Positions 1 to 6,161 are shown, counted from the stretch's first letter. The stretch: DNA of 7,134 bases from Syntrophomonadaceae bacterium (GCA_003561325.1 PWWY01000232.1:1-7134), one strand, 5' to 3'. The notes: generated by a model from the sequence alone, not told the origin. Made by a program: numbers and translations.

Positions 1-1
1 C

Positions 2-121
2 AATGTGAACATGGTGATCGAGCTGATCACCCCCATTGCCATCGAGGAAAGCCTGCGCTTCGCCATCCGGGAAGGCGGACGAACCGTCGGCGCCGGTGTG
101 GTCACTTCCATTATCGAATAA
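2..121 (+). CDS. tuf: Elongation factor Tu, C-terminal end (5' partial)
   Basis: The reading frame enters from the left edge and gives 39 residues before a TAA stop. They match the end of EF-Tu domain 3: a hydrophobic strand with ELITPIAIEE, then LRFAIREGGRTVGAGVV and a short tail ending IIE. The family normally ends this way, so the C-terminus is complete and only the 5' part is outside the window. EF-Tu is the cytoplasmic GTPase that carries aminoacyl-tRNA to the ribosomal A site. Its G domain is not in view. Its place just before rpsJ is the usual end of the str operon (rpsL-rpsG-fusA-tuf), which in many Firmicutes runs into the S10 operon. The paralogue label (tufA or tufB) cannot be decided here. 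Confidence 0.96.
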   Translation, partial: NVNMVIELITPIAIEESLRFAIREGGRTVGAGVVTSIIE

Positions 122-157
122 AAGGCAAATAGGTTTTAGCGATGAAGTAAGAGGTTG

Positions 158-181
158 CCGCCGGGCAGGCGGGAAATTTTT
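158..181 (+). terminator. Weak terminator-like hairpin between tuf and rpsJ
   Basis: CCGCC (158-162) can pair with GGCGG (168-172) around a 5-nt loop. The stem is followed by GAAA and then five T residues (177-181). The stem is short (5 bp) and the T-tract starts four bases after it, so this is at best a leaky terminator or attenuator between the str and S10 gene groups. It may also be chance. The rest of the 105-nt spacer holds a weaker GTCTG/CAGAC pairing (190-194 with 206-210) just before the rpsJ SD. I see no convincing -35/-10 promoter pair. Confidence 0.3.
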
Positions 182-226
182 ACGGAGCAGTCTGTTTACA
201 GGAATCAGACGCAAAGGAGGAGTACG

Positions 227-535
227 ATGTCAAACCAAAAAATCAGGATCAGGCTGAAGGCATTTGATCACAACCTGCTGGATCAATCGGCGGGTAAAAT
301 CGTCGATACAGCGAAAAGAACCGGGGCATCTGTTTCAGGCCCTGTACCCCTTCCCACGGAAAAAAGCATTTATACGGTGATTCGAGCGCCGCACAAATAC
401 AAAGATTCCAGGGAACAATTTGAGATGCGCACGCACAAGCGGTTGATCGACATCATTGAGCCCACACCCAACACCGTCGATGCCCTGATGAGGTTGGACT
501 TGCCTGCCGGGGTAGATATTGAGATTAAGTTGTAG
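227..535 (+). CDS. rpsJ: 30S ribosomal protein S10
   Basis: The 102-residue product matches S10 along its whole length. The N-terminus is MSNQKIRIRLKAFDH, followed by DTAKRTGA (27-34), SGPVPLPTE (37-45), REQFEMRTHKRLIDI (62-76) and the ending PAGVDIEIKL. S10 sits in the head of the 30S subunit near the A site; in many bacteria it also pairs with NusB in transcription antitermination. The start is the ATG at 227, because AAAGGAGG (213-220) lies 6 nt upstream and the resulting N-terminus is the usual one. The frame stays open upstream to an ATG at 155, but those 24 codons look nothing like S10 and lack an SD. It is the first gene of the S10 cluster, 105 nt after tuf and 29 nt before rplC. Confidence 0.97.
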   Translation: MSNQKIRIRLKAFDHNLLDQSAGKIVDTAKRTGASVSGPVPLPTEKSIYTVIRAPHKYKDSREQFEMRTHKRLIDIIEPTPNTVDALMRLDLPAGVDIEIKL

Positions 536-564
536 GACTCGTGGAAAGAAAGGGGGTATTGCAG

Positions 565-1194
565 ATGCAAAAAGCGATTATGGCGAAAAAAGTGGGTATG
601 ACCCGGATCTTTGATGACAATGGCCGCTCCATTCCCGTGACGGTTCTGGAAGCGGGACCCTGCACGGTTATCAGCAAGAAAACCCCGGAAACAGACGGTT
701 ATACCGCCATCCAGGTTGGATTTCAGCGACAAAAGGAAAATCGATTAAATAAACCCATTAAGGGCCATCTTAACAAGGCCGGGGTCGGTCCTGTGAAGTA
801 CATTCGGGAATTTAAACTATCCGATGTTGGGGCTTACGAAATCGGCCAGGATATCAAAGCAGATATTTTTTCTTCGGGAGATTATGTTGATGTCACGGGT
901 GTCTCTCGGGGCAAAGGTTTCGCCGGGTCCATTAAACGCCACGGCCACTCACGGGGTCCCATGTCTCACGGCTCTCGATATCACCGTGGACCGGGCACTT
1001 TAGGTTCTATCGATCCTGCCCGGGTGTTTAAAGGCATGAAATTGCCCGGCCGGATGGGTGGAGAGAAAGTCACCGTGCAGAAGCTGGAAGTGGTTAAGGT
1101 TGATCCCGAAAGAAATATTTTGTTGCTCAAAGGAGCGGTTCCTGGCCCCCAGGGCGGTCTGCTCATGTTGAAACAGTCGGTTAAAGTTAGTTAA
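565..1194 (+). CDS. rplC: 50S ribosomal protein L3
   Basis: The product is 209 residues, the usual bacterial length. It opens with MQKAIMAKKVGMTRIF, then has the beta-barrel part (VTVLEAGPCTV, 26-35). The long central extension (about 115-165, with SRGKGFAGSIKRHGHSRGP and RVFKGMKLPGRMG) reaches towards the peptidyl transferase centre. L3 is one of the first proteins to bind 23S rRNA and is needed early in 50S assembly. At the place where E. coli L3 has a methylated glutamine (GQMG), this protein has arginine (GRMG, 162-165), so a PrmB-type modification is not expected. The ATG at 565 is chosen over the in-frame GTG at 541, because AAAGGGGG (549-556) lies 8 nt before it and the longer form would add eight residues unlike the family. 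Confidence 0.96.
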   Translation: MQKAIMAKKVGMTRIFDDNGRSIPVTVLEAGPCTVISKKTPETDGYTAIQVGFQRQKENRLNKPIKGHLNKAGVGPVKYIREFKLSDVGAYEIGQDIKADIFSSGDYVDVTGVSRGKGFAGSIKRHGHSRGPMSHGSRYHRGPGTLGSIDPARVFKGMKLPGRMGGEKVTVQKLEVVKVDPERNILLLKGAVPGPQGGLLMLKQSVKVS

Positions 1195-1228
1195 GTGAAT
1201 GACAGCAAGAAAGGGGGCTGTGTGTTTG

Positions 1229-1855
1229 ATGCCCACAGTGGATGTATACAATGGTCAAGGAGAACGTGTGGGAGAATTGGAACTGAACGATGATGTTTTT
1301 GGCGCGAAAGTCAAAGAACACCTTTTATTCGATGTTTCTCAAATGTTGTTAAACAATCGCCGCCGCGGCACAGCCAGTACGAAAACCAGGGCCGAGGTGC
1401 GGGGCGGAGGAAGTAGGCCCTGGCGCCAGAAGGGAACTGGAAGAGCCCGGCACGGTACGATTCGTTCACCGATTTGGGCCGGTGGAGGGGTGGTGTTCGG
1501 TCCAAAACCGAGGAATTATCGTTATACACTGCCCAAAAAAGTGCGCCGGGCAGCAATGCGATCAGCCCTTTCCTCCAAGGTGCAGCAGAACGAATTGATC
1601 GTGCTGGAAAGCCTTCATCTTCCAGAACCAAAAACCAGGGAAATTGTGAATATCCTGAGTAATCTCAATGCCGAAGGTCGAATCCTCCTGGTAACAGCGG
1701 GCCCGGATGAAAATGTATTCAAATCAGGGCGCAATCTTCCCAGGGTAAAAACGGCTGTGGCCCACCAGATTAATGTGCTGGATATTCTAAACTGCGACAG
1801 GTTGATTCTCACAGCTGATGCGGTGACTGCTGTGCAGGAGGTGTTTGCCTCGTGA
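1229..1855 (+). CDS. rplD: 50S ribosomal protein L4
   Basis: The product is 208 residues, starting MPTVDVYN. The arginine- and glycine-rich loop (about 45-95: RRRGTASTKTRAEVRGGG, RPWRQKGTGRARHG, WAGGGVVFGPKPR) is the L4 extension that lines the peptide exit tunnel and, together with L22, forms its narrowest point. Changes in this loop give macrolide resistance in other bacteria; this sequence looks wild type. In E. coli L4 also represses its own S10 operon through the mRNA leader, but no such leader is evident here. The start is not fully settled: AAAGGGGG (1210-1217) is 11 nt from the ATG at 1229 but 8 nt from an in-frame TTG at 1226, so the protein may begin one codon earlier. The upstream ATG at 1199 precedes the SD and is unlikely. 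The last 4 nt overlap the rplW start. Confidence 0.95.
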   Translation: MPTVDVYNGQGERVGELELNDDVFGAKVKEHLLFDVSQMLLNNRRRGTASTKTRAEVRGGGSRPWRQKGTGRARHGTIRSPIWAGGGVVFGPKPRNYRYTLPKKVRRAAMRSALSSKVQQNELIVLESLHLPEPKTREIVNILSNLNAEGRILLVTAGPDENVFKSGRNLPRVKTAVAHQINVLDILNCDRLILTADAVTAVQEVFAS

Positions 1856-2136
1856 AAGATCCCCGGGATATTATTATCAAACCCCTGGTGACAGAGAAAA
1901 CAACCGGCTTGATGGAAGAAAACAAGTATTGTTTTAAGGTGGACAAGCGCGCCAATAAAATTGAAATCAAAAAAGCCGTAGAAGCGATCTTTGATGTCCA
2001 GGTTAAAGCGGTAAACACCATGAATATGAAGGGTAAGCCCAAGCGGTTTGGCATTTACAGGGGTTATACGTCTTCCTGGAAAAAAGCCATTGTCACCTTA
2101 AAAGAAGGCAGCAAAACCATCGAAATATTTGAGTAA
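1852..2136 (+). CDS. rplW: 50S ribosomal protein L23
   Basis: The 94-residue product has L23 features: an N-terminus with DIIIKPLVTEK (6-16), a lysine-rich middle (FKVDKRANKIEIKKAVE) followed by VKAVNTMNMKGKPKR, and an ending that returns to the globular fold. L23 lies at the polypeptide exit of the 50S, where it is the docking point for trigger factor and the signal recognition particle; in E. coli the contact residue is a glutamate in the equivalent of VTEK (E15 here). The GTG start overlaps the rplD stop as GTGA (1852-1855), and AGGAGGTG (1836-1843) sits inside the end of rplD, 8 nt upstream. That arrangement suggests translational coupling, keeping L4 and L23 at equal amounts. Confidence 0.96.
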   Translation: MKDPRDIIIKPLVTEKTTGLMEENKYCFKVDKRANKIEIKKAVEAIFDVQVKAVNTMNMKGKPKRFGIYRGYTSSWKKAIVTLKEGSKTIEIFE

Positions 2137-2191
2137 ATGGGTTGATGAACCTGTATTGGCGATTTATAAGGAAGGAGGTGCCTTTGGGGGC

Positions 2192-3019
2192 ATGGCATTT
2201 AAAAAGTTTGTACCAACATCTCCGGGACGGCGCTTCATGACTGTTTCCACCTTTGACGAAATAACCAAGTCCGAACAGGACAAAGCGCTGCTTGAACCCT
2301 TAAAGAAACATGCCGGCCGGAATACTGCCGGGCGGATTACGGTCCGCCACCGCGGTGGGGGTCACAAGCGCAAGTACAGAATGATTGACTTTAAGCGTGA
2401 TAAAGAGGGTATACCGGCTAAAGTCGCGGCCATTGAGTATGATCCCAACAGGTCAGCGCGCATCGCGCTGCTAAATTATGCCGATGGGGAAAAACGCTAT
2501 ATCCTGGCTCCAGTAGGGCTGAAGCCGGGTGCAATCATCAGTTCAGGCGAAGGGGCTGAAATCCGACCTGGAAACTGCTTGAAATTGCGAAATATCCCCG
2601 TTGGCTCCCTGGTTCATAATGTTGAAATGAAGCCCGGTAAGGGCGGCCAGATGGTCCGATCGGCCGGCAGCGTAGCCCAGCTTATGGCCAAGGAAGGAAA
2701 ATATGCCCACATCAAGCTGCCATCAGGAGAAGTCCGCCTGATCCTGACGGAATGCAAAGCGACCATTGGGCAAGTTGGCAATGTTGATCATGAAAACCTG
2801 AGCATAGGAAAAGCAGGCCGCTCACGTTGGCTGGGTTTTAGGCCCGTGGTTCGGGGCTCCGCAATGAACCCCGTCGATCACCCCCATGGTGGTGGAGAAG
2901 GCAAAGCGCCCATTGGACGGAAGAGTCCCATGTCACCCTGGGGTATGCCCACGCTGGGTTATAAAACCCGGGCAAAAAAGAAAAAATCGGATCAATTTAT
3001 TGTGCGTAAGCGGAGTTAA
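2192..3019 (+). CDS. rplB: 50S ribosomal protein L2
   Basis: The product is 275 residues, within the normal 273-277 range. Recognisable parts are RNTAGRITVRHRGGGHKR (43-60), VAAIEYDPNRSARIAL (78-93), EMKPGKGGQMVRSAG (145-159) and the invariant MNPVDHPHGGGEG (225-237), which includes the histidine region close to the peptidyl transferase centre. L2 binds 23S rRNA early, is needed to join the subunits and supports peptide-bond formation. The lysine-rich end (TRAKKKKSD) is typical. The ATG at 2192 is chosen because AAGGAGGTG (2172-2180) precedes it, though the 11-nt gap is longer than for most genes here. The frame stays open back into the end of rplW (2129), but those 21 extra codons do not look like L2. 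Confidence 0.97.
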   Translation: MAFKKFVPTSPGRRFMTVSTFDEITKSEQDKALLEPLKKHAGRNTAGRITVRHRGGGHKRKYRMIDFKRDKEGIPAKVAAIEYDPNRSARIALLNYADGEKRYILAPVGLKPGAIISSGEGAEIRPGNCLKLRNIPVGSLVHNVEMKPGKGGQMVRSAGSVAQLMAKEGKYAHIKLPSGEVRLILTECKATIGQVGNVDHENLSIGKAGRSRWLGFRPVVRGSAMNPVDHPHGGGEGKAPIGRKSPMSPWGMPTLGYKTRAKKKKSDQFIVRKRS

Positions 3020-3027
3020 CCTACAGA

Positions 3028-3049
3028 CCGGCTGCCTTAGGGGCAGCGG
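3028..3049 (+). other. GC-rich hairpin in the rplB-rpsS spacer
   Basis: GCTGCC (3031-3036) pairs with GGCAGC (3042-3047) around a 5-nt loop, and the flanking CC (3028-3029) can continue the stem with GG (3048-3049) past a bulged G. No T-run follows, so it is not an intrinsic terminator. It lies in an 85-nt spacer (3020-3104), long for this operon, that otherwise holds only the rpsS SD. It may be an mRNA processing or stability element, or a protein-binding site; the function is unknown. Confidence 0.4.
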
Positions 3050-3104
3050 CAGATGTCCATGGTTGTTTCAAGGACCTCGTATTTTGAGATAAAGGGGTGA
3101 TTGA

Positions 3105-3389
3105 GTGGGACGTTCGGTAAAGAAAGGCCCGTTTGTTGACCAGAGATTAAAAATGAGGATTGACAAGATGAATAAAACGGGAGAAAAACGCGTGATCAAG
3201 ACCTGGTCCCGTCGTTCTACCATATTCCCGGACATGGTTGGGCATACGATAGCGGTCCATGATGGACGAAAACATGTCCCCATTTATATTTCCGAGGATA
3301 TGGTGGGTCACAAGCTGGGAGAATTTGCGCCAACACGCACGTTTCGCGGTCACGGTTCTCACACGGAACGGTCGACTTCTCTCAAGTAG
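3105..3389 (+). CDS. rpsS: 30S ribosomal protein S19
   Basis: The 94-residue product matches S19 throughout: RSVKKGPFVD (3-12), the KTWSRRSTIFPDMVGHTIAVHDG block, then VPIYISEDMVGHKLGEFAPT, and the basic tail with RTFRGHGSH. S19 forms a complex with S13 in the 30S head and contacts 16S rRNA near the decoding region. The start is GTG, with AAAGGGGTG (3091-3099) 5 nt upstream, and the N-terminus VGRSVKKGPF (V read as initiator M) fits the family. It is unusual in having long spacers on both sides (85 and 95 nt), each with a hairpin, while most neighbours are 0-60 nt apart. Confidence 0.96.
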   Translation: MGRSVKKGPFVDQRLKMRIDKMNKTGEKRVIKTWSRRSTIFPDMVGHTIAVHDGRKHVPIYISEDMVGHKLGEFAPTRTFRGHGSHTERSTSLK

Positions 3390-3415
3390 GCGGCTGGAGT
3401 GGGCCGCTGGTTTTT
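3389..3415 (+). terminator. Terminator-like hairpin after rpsS (weak, possibly attenuating)
   Basis: GCGGC (3390-3394), immediately after the rpsS stop codon, pairs with GCCGC (3403-3407); a G-T wobble (3389 with 3408) can be added. The loop is 8 nt. GG and five T residues (3411-3415) follow. The stem is short, so termination would be partial at most. A competing pairing, AGTG-GCCG (3398-3406, one bulged G) with CGGCCACT (3425-3432), would open this hairpin, but it uses sequence transcribed after the T-tract. The rest of the 95-nt spacer (3390-3484) shows only the rplV SD. Confidence 0.3.
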
Positions 3416-3484
3416 GAGGTGTTACGGCCACTTGCTATGGGTTTAACTATTTATTGCGGTGCATGAGGTAAGGGGGTATAAGAT

Positions 3485-3826
3485 GTGGAAGCAAAAGCAC
3501 AAGCCCGATTTATTCGGATAGCTCCCCGCAAAGCCCGGATTGTGATGGATCTGATCAGGGGGAAAGATGTGGAGGAAGCCCTGACGATCCTTCGTTTTAC
3601 ACCCAAGAGGGCGTCATCCATCATTGAAAAGGTGCTCAACTCAGCGATTGCCAACGCTGAGCACAACTACGAGATGAAGCGTGAAGATCTTTATATCGAC
3701 AAAGGCTACGTCGATGAAGGGCCTACATTAAGGCGCTTCAGGCCTCGGGCCATGGGAAGAGCTAGCCGTATCAACAAGCGTTCCAGTCATATAACCGTTG
3801 TTATACGGGAAAGAGAGGAGGATTAA
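3485..3826 (+). CDS. rplV: 50S ribosomal protein L22
   Basis: The 113-residue product begins VEAKAQARFIRIAPRKAR (V read as initiator M) and contains MDLIRGKDVEEAL (21-33) and LNSAIANAEHNY (51-62). It then has the long beta-hairpin (about 74-103: YVDEGPTLRRFRPRAMGRAS and following) that reaches into the 50S exit tunnel opposite the L4 loop. Hairpin deletions give macrolide resistance in other species; this one is intact. The start is the GTG at 3485, with AAGGGGGT (3470-3477) 7 nt upstream. The overlapping ATG at 3483 is out of frame and does not encode L22. The gene follows a 95-nt spacer and ends 3 nt before rpsC, suggesting coupling with S3. Confidence 0.96.
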   Translation: MEAKAQARFIRIAPRKARIVMDLIRGKDVEEALTILRFTPKRASSIIEKVLNSAIANAEHNYEMKREDLYIDKGYVDEGPTLRRFRPRAMGRASRINKRSSHITVVIREREED

Positions 3827-3829
3827 TCG

Positions 3830-4522
3830 TTGGGTCAAAAAATTAGCCCCATCGGTTTTCGTGTCGGTGTAATCCGAGATTGGGATGCCCGCTGGTATTC
3901 CCAGAAAGACTACACCCAGCTGGTTCACGAGGACCTCAAACTTCGCCAGTTTATTAAAGAGCAATTAAAAAACTCCGGGGTGTCCCGTATTGAAATTGAC
4001 CGGGCTGCCAACAACGTGCGGGTGAATATCCATACATCCAAACCGGGAATGGTTATCGGCAAAGGTGGCGCGGGCGTAGATCAACTTCGCCGCAACCTGG
4101 AAAAACTTACGGGGAAAAAGCTCCATATCAATATCATGGAAATAAAAACCCCGGAAATGGATGCCTACCTGGTTGCCGAAAACGTAGCACAGCAGTTGAC
4201 ACGGCGGATTGCCTTTCGCCGCGCCATGAAACAGTCGGTTTTCAGAACCATGCGCGCTGGCGCCAAGGGGATCAAGATCGTCTGTAAAGGTCGCCTGGGA
4301 GGCGCCGAAATGGCTCGAACAGAGAGCTACCATGAGGGGACCGTTCCTTTGCAAACACTGCGTGCGGATATCGATTACGGTTTTGTGGAGGCACATACCT
4401 CCTATGGCCGCATCGGCGTAAAAGTATGGATTTACAAAGGTGAAATCCTTCCTGATGCGAAAAAGACAGGTGCGAAGAGCCAGGGAGGAGGGAAAGAACA
4501 TGTTGATGCCCAAAAGAAGTAA
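3830..4522 (+). CDS. rpsC: 30S ribosomal protein S3
   Basis: The 230-residue product begins LGQKISPIGFRVGVIRDWDA (L read as initiator M). It has a type II KH domain with the RNA-binding loop GMVIGKGG (73-80), then the C-terminal domain with RRIAFRRAMKQ, GIKIVCKGRLGGAEMAR and the conserved YGRIGVKVWIYKGE. S3 sits at the mRNA entry of the 30S, where in E. coli it takes part in mRNA unwinding. The start is TTG, with AGAGGAGG (3814-3821) 8 nt upstream; no ATG or GTG fits the conserved N-terminus. The protein is about ten residues longer than common S3 proteins. This tail is polar and low in complexity (KKTGAKSQGGGKEH) and comes from a region that also holds the rplP SD and start, so selection on it may act through rplP. 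Confidence 0.96.
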   Translation: MGQKISPIGFRVGVIRDWDARWYSQKDYTQLVHEDLKLRQFIKEQLKNSGVSRIEIDRAANNVRVNIHTSKPGMVIGKGGAGVDQLRRNLEKLTGKKLHINIMEIKTPEMDAYLVAENVAQQLTRRIAFRRAMKQSVFRTMRAGAKGIKIVCKGRLGGAEMARTESYHEGTVPLQTLRADIDYGFVEAHTSYGRIGVKVWIYKGEILPDAKKTGAKSQGGGKEHVDAQKK

Positions 4523-4946
4523 GTTTCGCCGACACCAGCGAGGGCGGATGAAAGGCATATCCAAAGGCGGCACGGAGATCGACTTTGGAGAATATGGACT
4601 GCAGGCGCTGGAACCGAGTTGGATTACAAGCCAGCAGATTGAAGCGGCCCGGGTAGCGATGACCCGTTATGTAAAGCGGGGTGGGAAAATATGGATTAAA
4701 ATATTTCCCCACAAACCGGTTACAGAGAAGCCGGCAGAAACGCGGATGGGTAAAGGAAAGGGTTCCCCGGAATACTGGGTTGCCGTGGTGAAGCCGGGAA
4801 GAGTCATGTTTGAACTGGCTGGTGTGCCTGAAGACACCGCGAGAGAAGCCATGCGCCTGGCCTCCCACAAGCTGCCCGTGAAATGTAAATTTGTGAAAAG
4901 AGAAGAAATAGGTGGTGAAGCCCATGAAGGTGAGCGAGATTCGTGA
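4500..4946 (+). CDS. rplP: 50S ribosomal protein L16
   Basis: The 148-residue product begins MLMPKRSKFRRHQRGRMKG and contains KGGTEIDFGEYGLQAL (22-37), RVAMTRYVKRGGKIWIKIFP (51-70), RMGKGKGSPEYWVAVVKPG (82-100) and REALRLASHKLP-like helices near the end (here REAMRLASHKLP). L16 binds the 50S late in assembly and helps position tRNA in the A and P sites; the RMGKGKG loop reaches towards the peptidyl transferase centre. The start is the ATG at 4500: GGAGGAGGG (4484-4492) lies 7 nt before it, against 13 nt for the next ATG at 4506. The first 23 nt overlap the end of rpsC, and the last 23 nt overlap rpmC. Translation of the three genes is therefore probably coupled. Confidence 0.96.
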   Translation: MLMPKRSKFRRHQRGRMKGISKGGTEIDFGEYGLQALEPSWITSQQIEAARVAMTRYVKRGGKIWIKIFPHKPVTEKPAETRMGKGKGSPEYWVAVVKPGRVMFELAGVPEDTAREAMRLASHKLPVKCKFVKREEIGGEAHEGERDS

Positions 4947-5127
4947 GCTTTCGAACCAGGAGCTTCAGGATAAAATCCGGGAGCTGAAAGAAGAACTGTT
5001 TAACCTGCGCTTTCAGATGGTTACCGGCCAACTGGAGAATACCATGAGGATTAGAGAGGTCCGTAAAACCATTGCCCGCGTAAAAACAGTTCAACGGGAG
5101 AGAGAGCTGTCTGCAACCCGAGTTTAA
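4924..5127 (+). CDS. rpmC: 50S ribosomal protein L29
   Basis: The 67-residue product, MKVSEIRELSNQELQDKI at its start, is a two-helix protein with the conserved LKEELFNLRFQMVTGQLENTMRIREVRK block (21-48) typical of L29. It lies by L23 at the peptide exit site of the 50S. ATG at 4924 is preferred over the in-frame GTG codons at 4912 and 4915, because AGGTGG (4910-4915) serves as SD 8 nt upstream and those GTGs are part of it. This is the weakest SD of the operon. The gene starts 23 nt inside rplP, so ribosomes ending rplP translation probably help to start it. Confidence 0.95.
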   Translation: MKVSEIRELSNQELQDKIRELKEELFNLRFQMVTGQLENTMRIREVRKTIARVKTVQRERELSATRV

Positions 5128-5150
5128 GATGCCAGAAAGGAGGCAGCGGT

Positions 5151-5408
5151 TTGGAGAGAAATACACGGAAGGTTCGTATCGGTAAAGTGATCAGCAATAA
5201 GATGGATAAGACTGCCGTGGTCGCTGTGGAGCGAACCATGCAGCATCCCTTGTACGGTAAGAGTTTGCGCAAGACGAAAAAATATAAGGTTCATGATGAC
5301 AAAAACGAGTGCCGGGGGGGAGATAAAGTGAAGATCATGGAAACCCGTCCGTTGAGCAAAGAAAAGAGCTGGCGTTTGATCGAAGTGCTGGAAAAGTCAC
5401 AGTTGTAG
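5151..5408 (+). CDS. rpsQ: 30S ribosomal protein S17
   Basis: The 85-residue product has the S17 OB-fold pattern: RKVRIGKVISNKMDKTAVVAVER (6-28), HPLYGK (32-37), KTKKYKVHDDKNECRGGDKVKIMETRPLSKEKSWRL (41-76). S17 binds 16S rRNA early in 30S assembly, in the body of the subunit. The start is TTG: AAAGGAGG (5136-5143) lies 7 nt upstream and the resulting N-terminus (LERNTRKVRIG, L read as M) is normal for the family. It is the last gene of the classical S10 operon. The next gene, rplN, begins after 23 nt with no terminator or promoter visible, so S10 and spc are probably read as one transcript. Confidence 0.96.
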   Translation: MERNTRKVRIGKVISNKMDKTAVVAVERTMQHPLYGKSLRKTKKYKVHDDKNECRGGDKVKIMETRPLSKEKSWRLIEVLEKSQL

Positions 5409-5431
5409 TCTGAGCGAAAGGAGGGGCCGAA

Positions 5432-5800
5432 GTGATCCAGAACCAAACCGTTCTAAATGTCGCCGATAATACGGGGGCCCGAAAAATTATGTGCATCAGG
5501 ATCCTTGGTGGCTCCAAGCGAAAAGCAGCCAGTGTTGGCGATATCATTGTCGCCTCGGTTAAAGAAGCAACCCCCGGAGGAGTAGTGAAAAAAGGAGACG
5601 TGGTTCGCGCCGTTATTGTCAGGGTTAAAAGAGGATACCAGCGAAATGACGGCACCTTCATCCGCTTTGACGAAAATGCGGCGGTGATTATCAATGAGCA
5701 GAAAGCTCCCAGGGGTACCCGGATCTTTGGCCCGGTGGCCAGAGAGCTCAGGGAAAAAGAGTTTATGAGAATTGTATCTCTTGCTCCGGAAGTGATTTGA
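5432..5800 (+). CDS. rplN: 50S ribosomal protein L14
   Basis: The 122-residue product has exactly the family length. It begins VIQNQTVLNVADNTGARKIMCIRILGG (V read as M), has the GDIIVASVKEATPGG segment, then KKGDVVRAVIVRVKRGYQR, and ends with the helical part RIFGPVARELREKEFMRIVSLAPEV. L14 sits at the 50S interface, in bridges to the 30S, and is the landing site of the ribosome silencing factor RsfS in other bacteria. The GTG start follows AAAGGAGG (5417-5424) by 7 nt. It is the first gene of the spc cluster. The stop is 31 nt before the rplX start. Confidence 0.97.
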   Translation: MIQNQTVLNVADNTGARKIMCIRILGGSKRKAASVGDIIVASVKEATPGGVVKKGDVVRAVIVRVKRGYQRNDGTFIRFDENAAVIINEQKAPRGTRIFGPVARELREKEFMRIVSLAPEVI

Positions 5801-5831
5801 TCAAGGCTGTTCTGTAGAGGAGGTGTGTTCG

Positions 5832-6161
5832 TTGTCCACGCATAAGCTTCGGGTTCGCAAGGGCGATCGCGTCCTGATCCTTTCCGGAAAAGATGAGGGG
5901 AAAAAGGCAAAAATCATCAGTTCTCTTCCCAGGAAAAGCAAAGTTCTGGTAGAAGGGGTAAATATGATCAAAAAGCACGCCCGCCCCACCCAACGAGTGC
6001 CGCAGGGCGGTATCAGGGAGATCGAAGCCCCAATCCCATCGAGCAAGGTCATGCTGATTTGTCCCTCCTGCCAGCAGCCGACCCGTGTTTTTCGCCGGCA
6101 GCTTCCTGACGGTAAATCAGTCAGGGCGTGCAAAAAGTGCAGTGAGAACATTGATAAATAG
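5832..6161 (+). CDS. rplX: 50S ribosomal protein L24, zinc-ribbon type
   Basis: The 109-residue product begins LSTHKLRVRKGDRVLILSG (L read as M). It has the KOW motif (about 8-35, with KGDRVLILSGKDEGKKAKI), then VEGVNMIKKHARP (40-52) and GGIREIEAPI. The C-terminus carries two cysteine pairs, CPSC (77-80) and CKKC (100-103), which look like a zinc ribbon. L24 starts assembly of the 50S and lies near the exit tunnel. The start is TTG at 5832, because AGAGGAGGTG (5816-5825) ends 6 nt before it. The in-frame GTG at 5823 overlaps that SD and would add three residues (VCS) foreign to the family, so it is not used. The zinc ribbon is found in some lineages and absent in others such as E. coli, so zinc supply may affect this protein. 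Confidence 0.95.
   Translation: MSTHKLRVRKGDRVLILSGKDEGKKAKIISSLPRKSKVLVEGVNMIKKHARPTQRVPQGGIREIEAPIPSSKVMLICPSCQQPTRVFRRQLPDGKSVRACKKCSENIDK

Noticed and set aside
155..183. A possible promoter with TTGCCG (155-160) and TTTTAC (178-183), 17 nt apart.
   Set aside because: The -10 match is poor (3 of 6) and it overlaps the hairpin and T-tract; not supportable.
155..226. An N-terminal extension of S10 by 24 codons from the ATG at 155.
   Set aside because: The extension does not resemble S10 and contains the SD of the ATG at 227, which gives the standard N-terminus.
2178..2193. A small hairpin (TGCC at 2179-2182 with GGCA at 2189-2192) between the rplB SD and ATG.
   Set aside because: Only 4 Watson-Crick pairs, and it would involve the SD edge and the start codon; too weak to claim, and the 11-nt SD spacing is still workable without it.
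3965..4925. Long open frames on the - strand opposite rpsC and rplP (about 200 and 217 codons).
   Set aside because: They lie fully opposite conserved ribosomal protein genes, have no SD support and give compositions typical of antisense shadows.
5335..5910. A 191-codon - strand frame opposite rpsQ, rplN and rplX.
   Set aside because: It spans three certain genes and their spacers and resembles no family I recognise; a shadow of codon bias.
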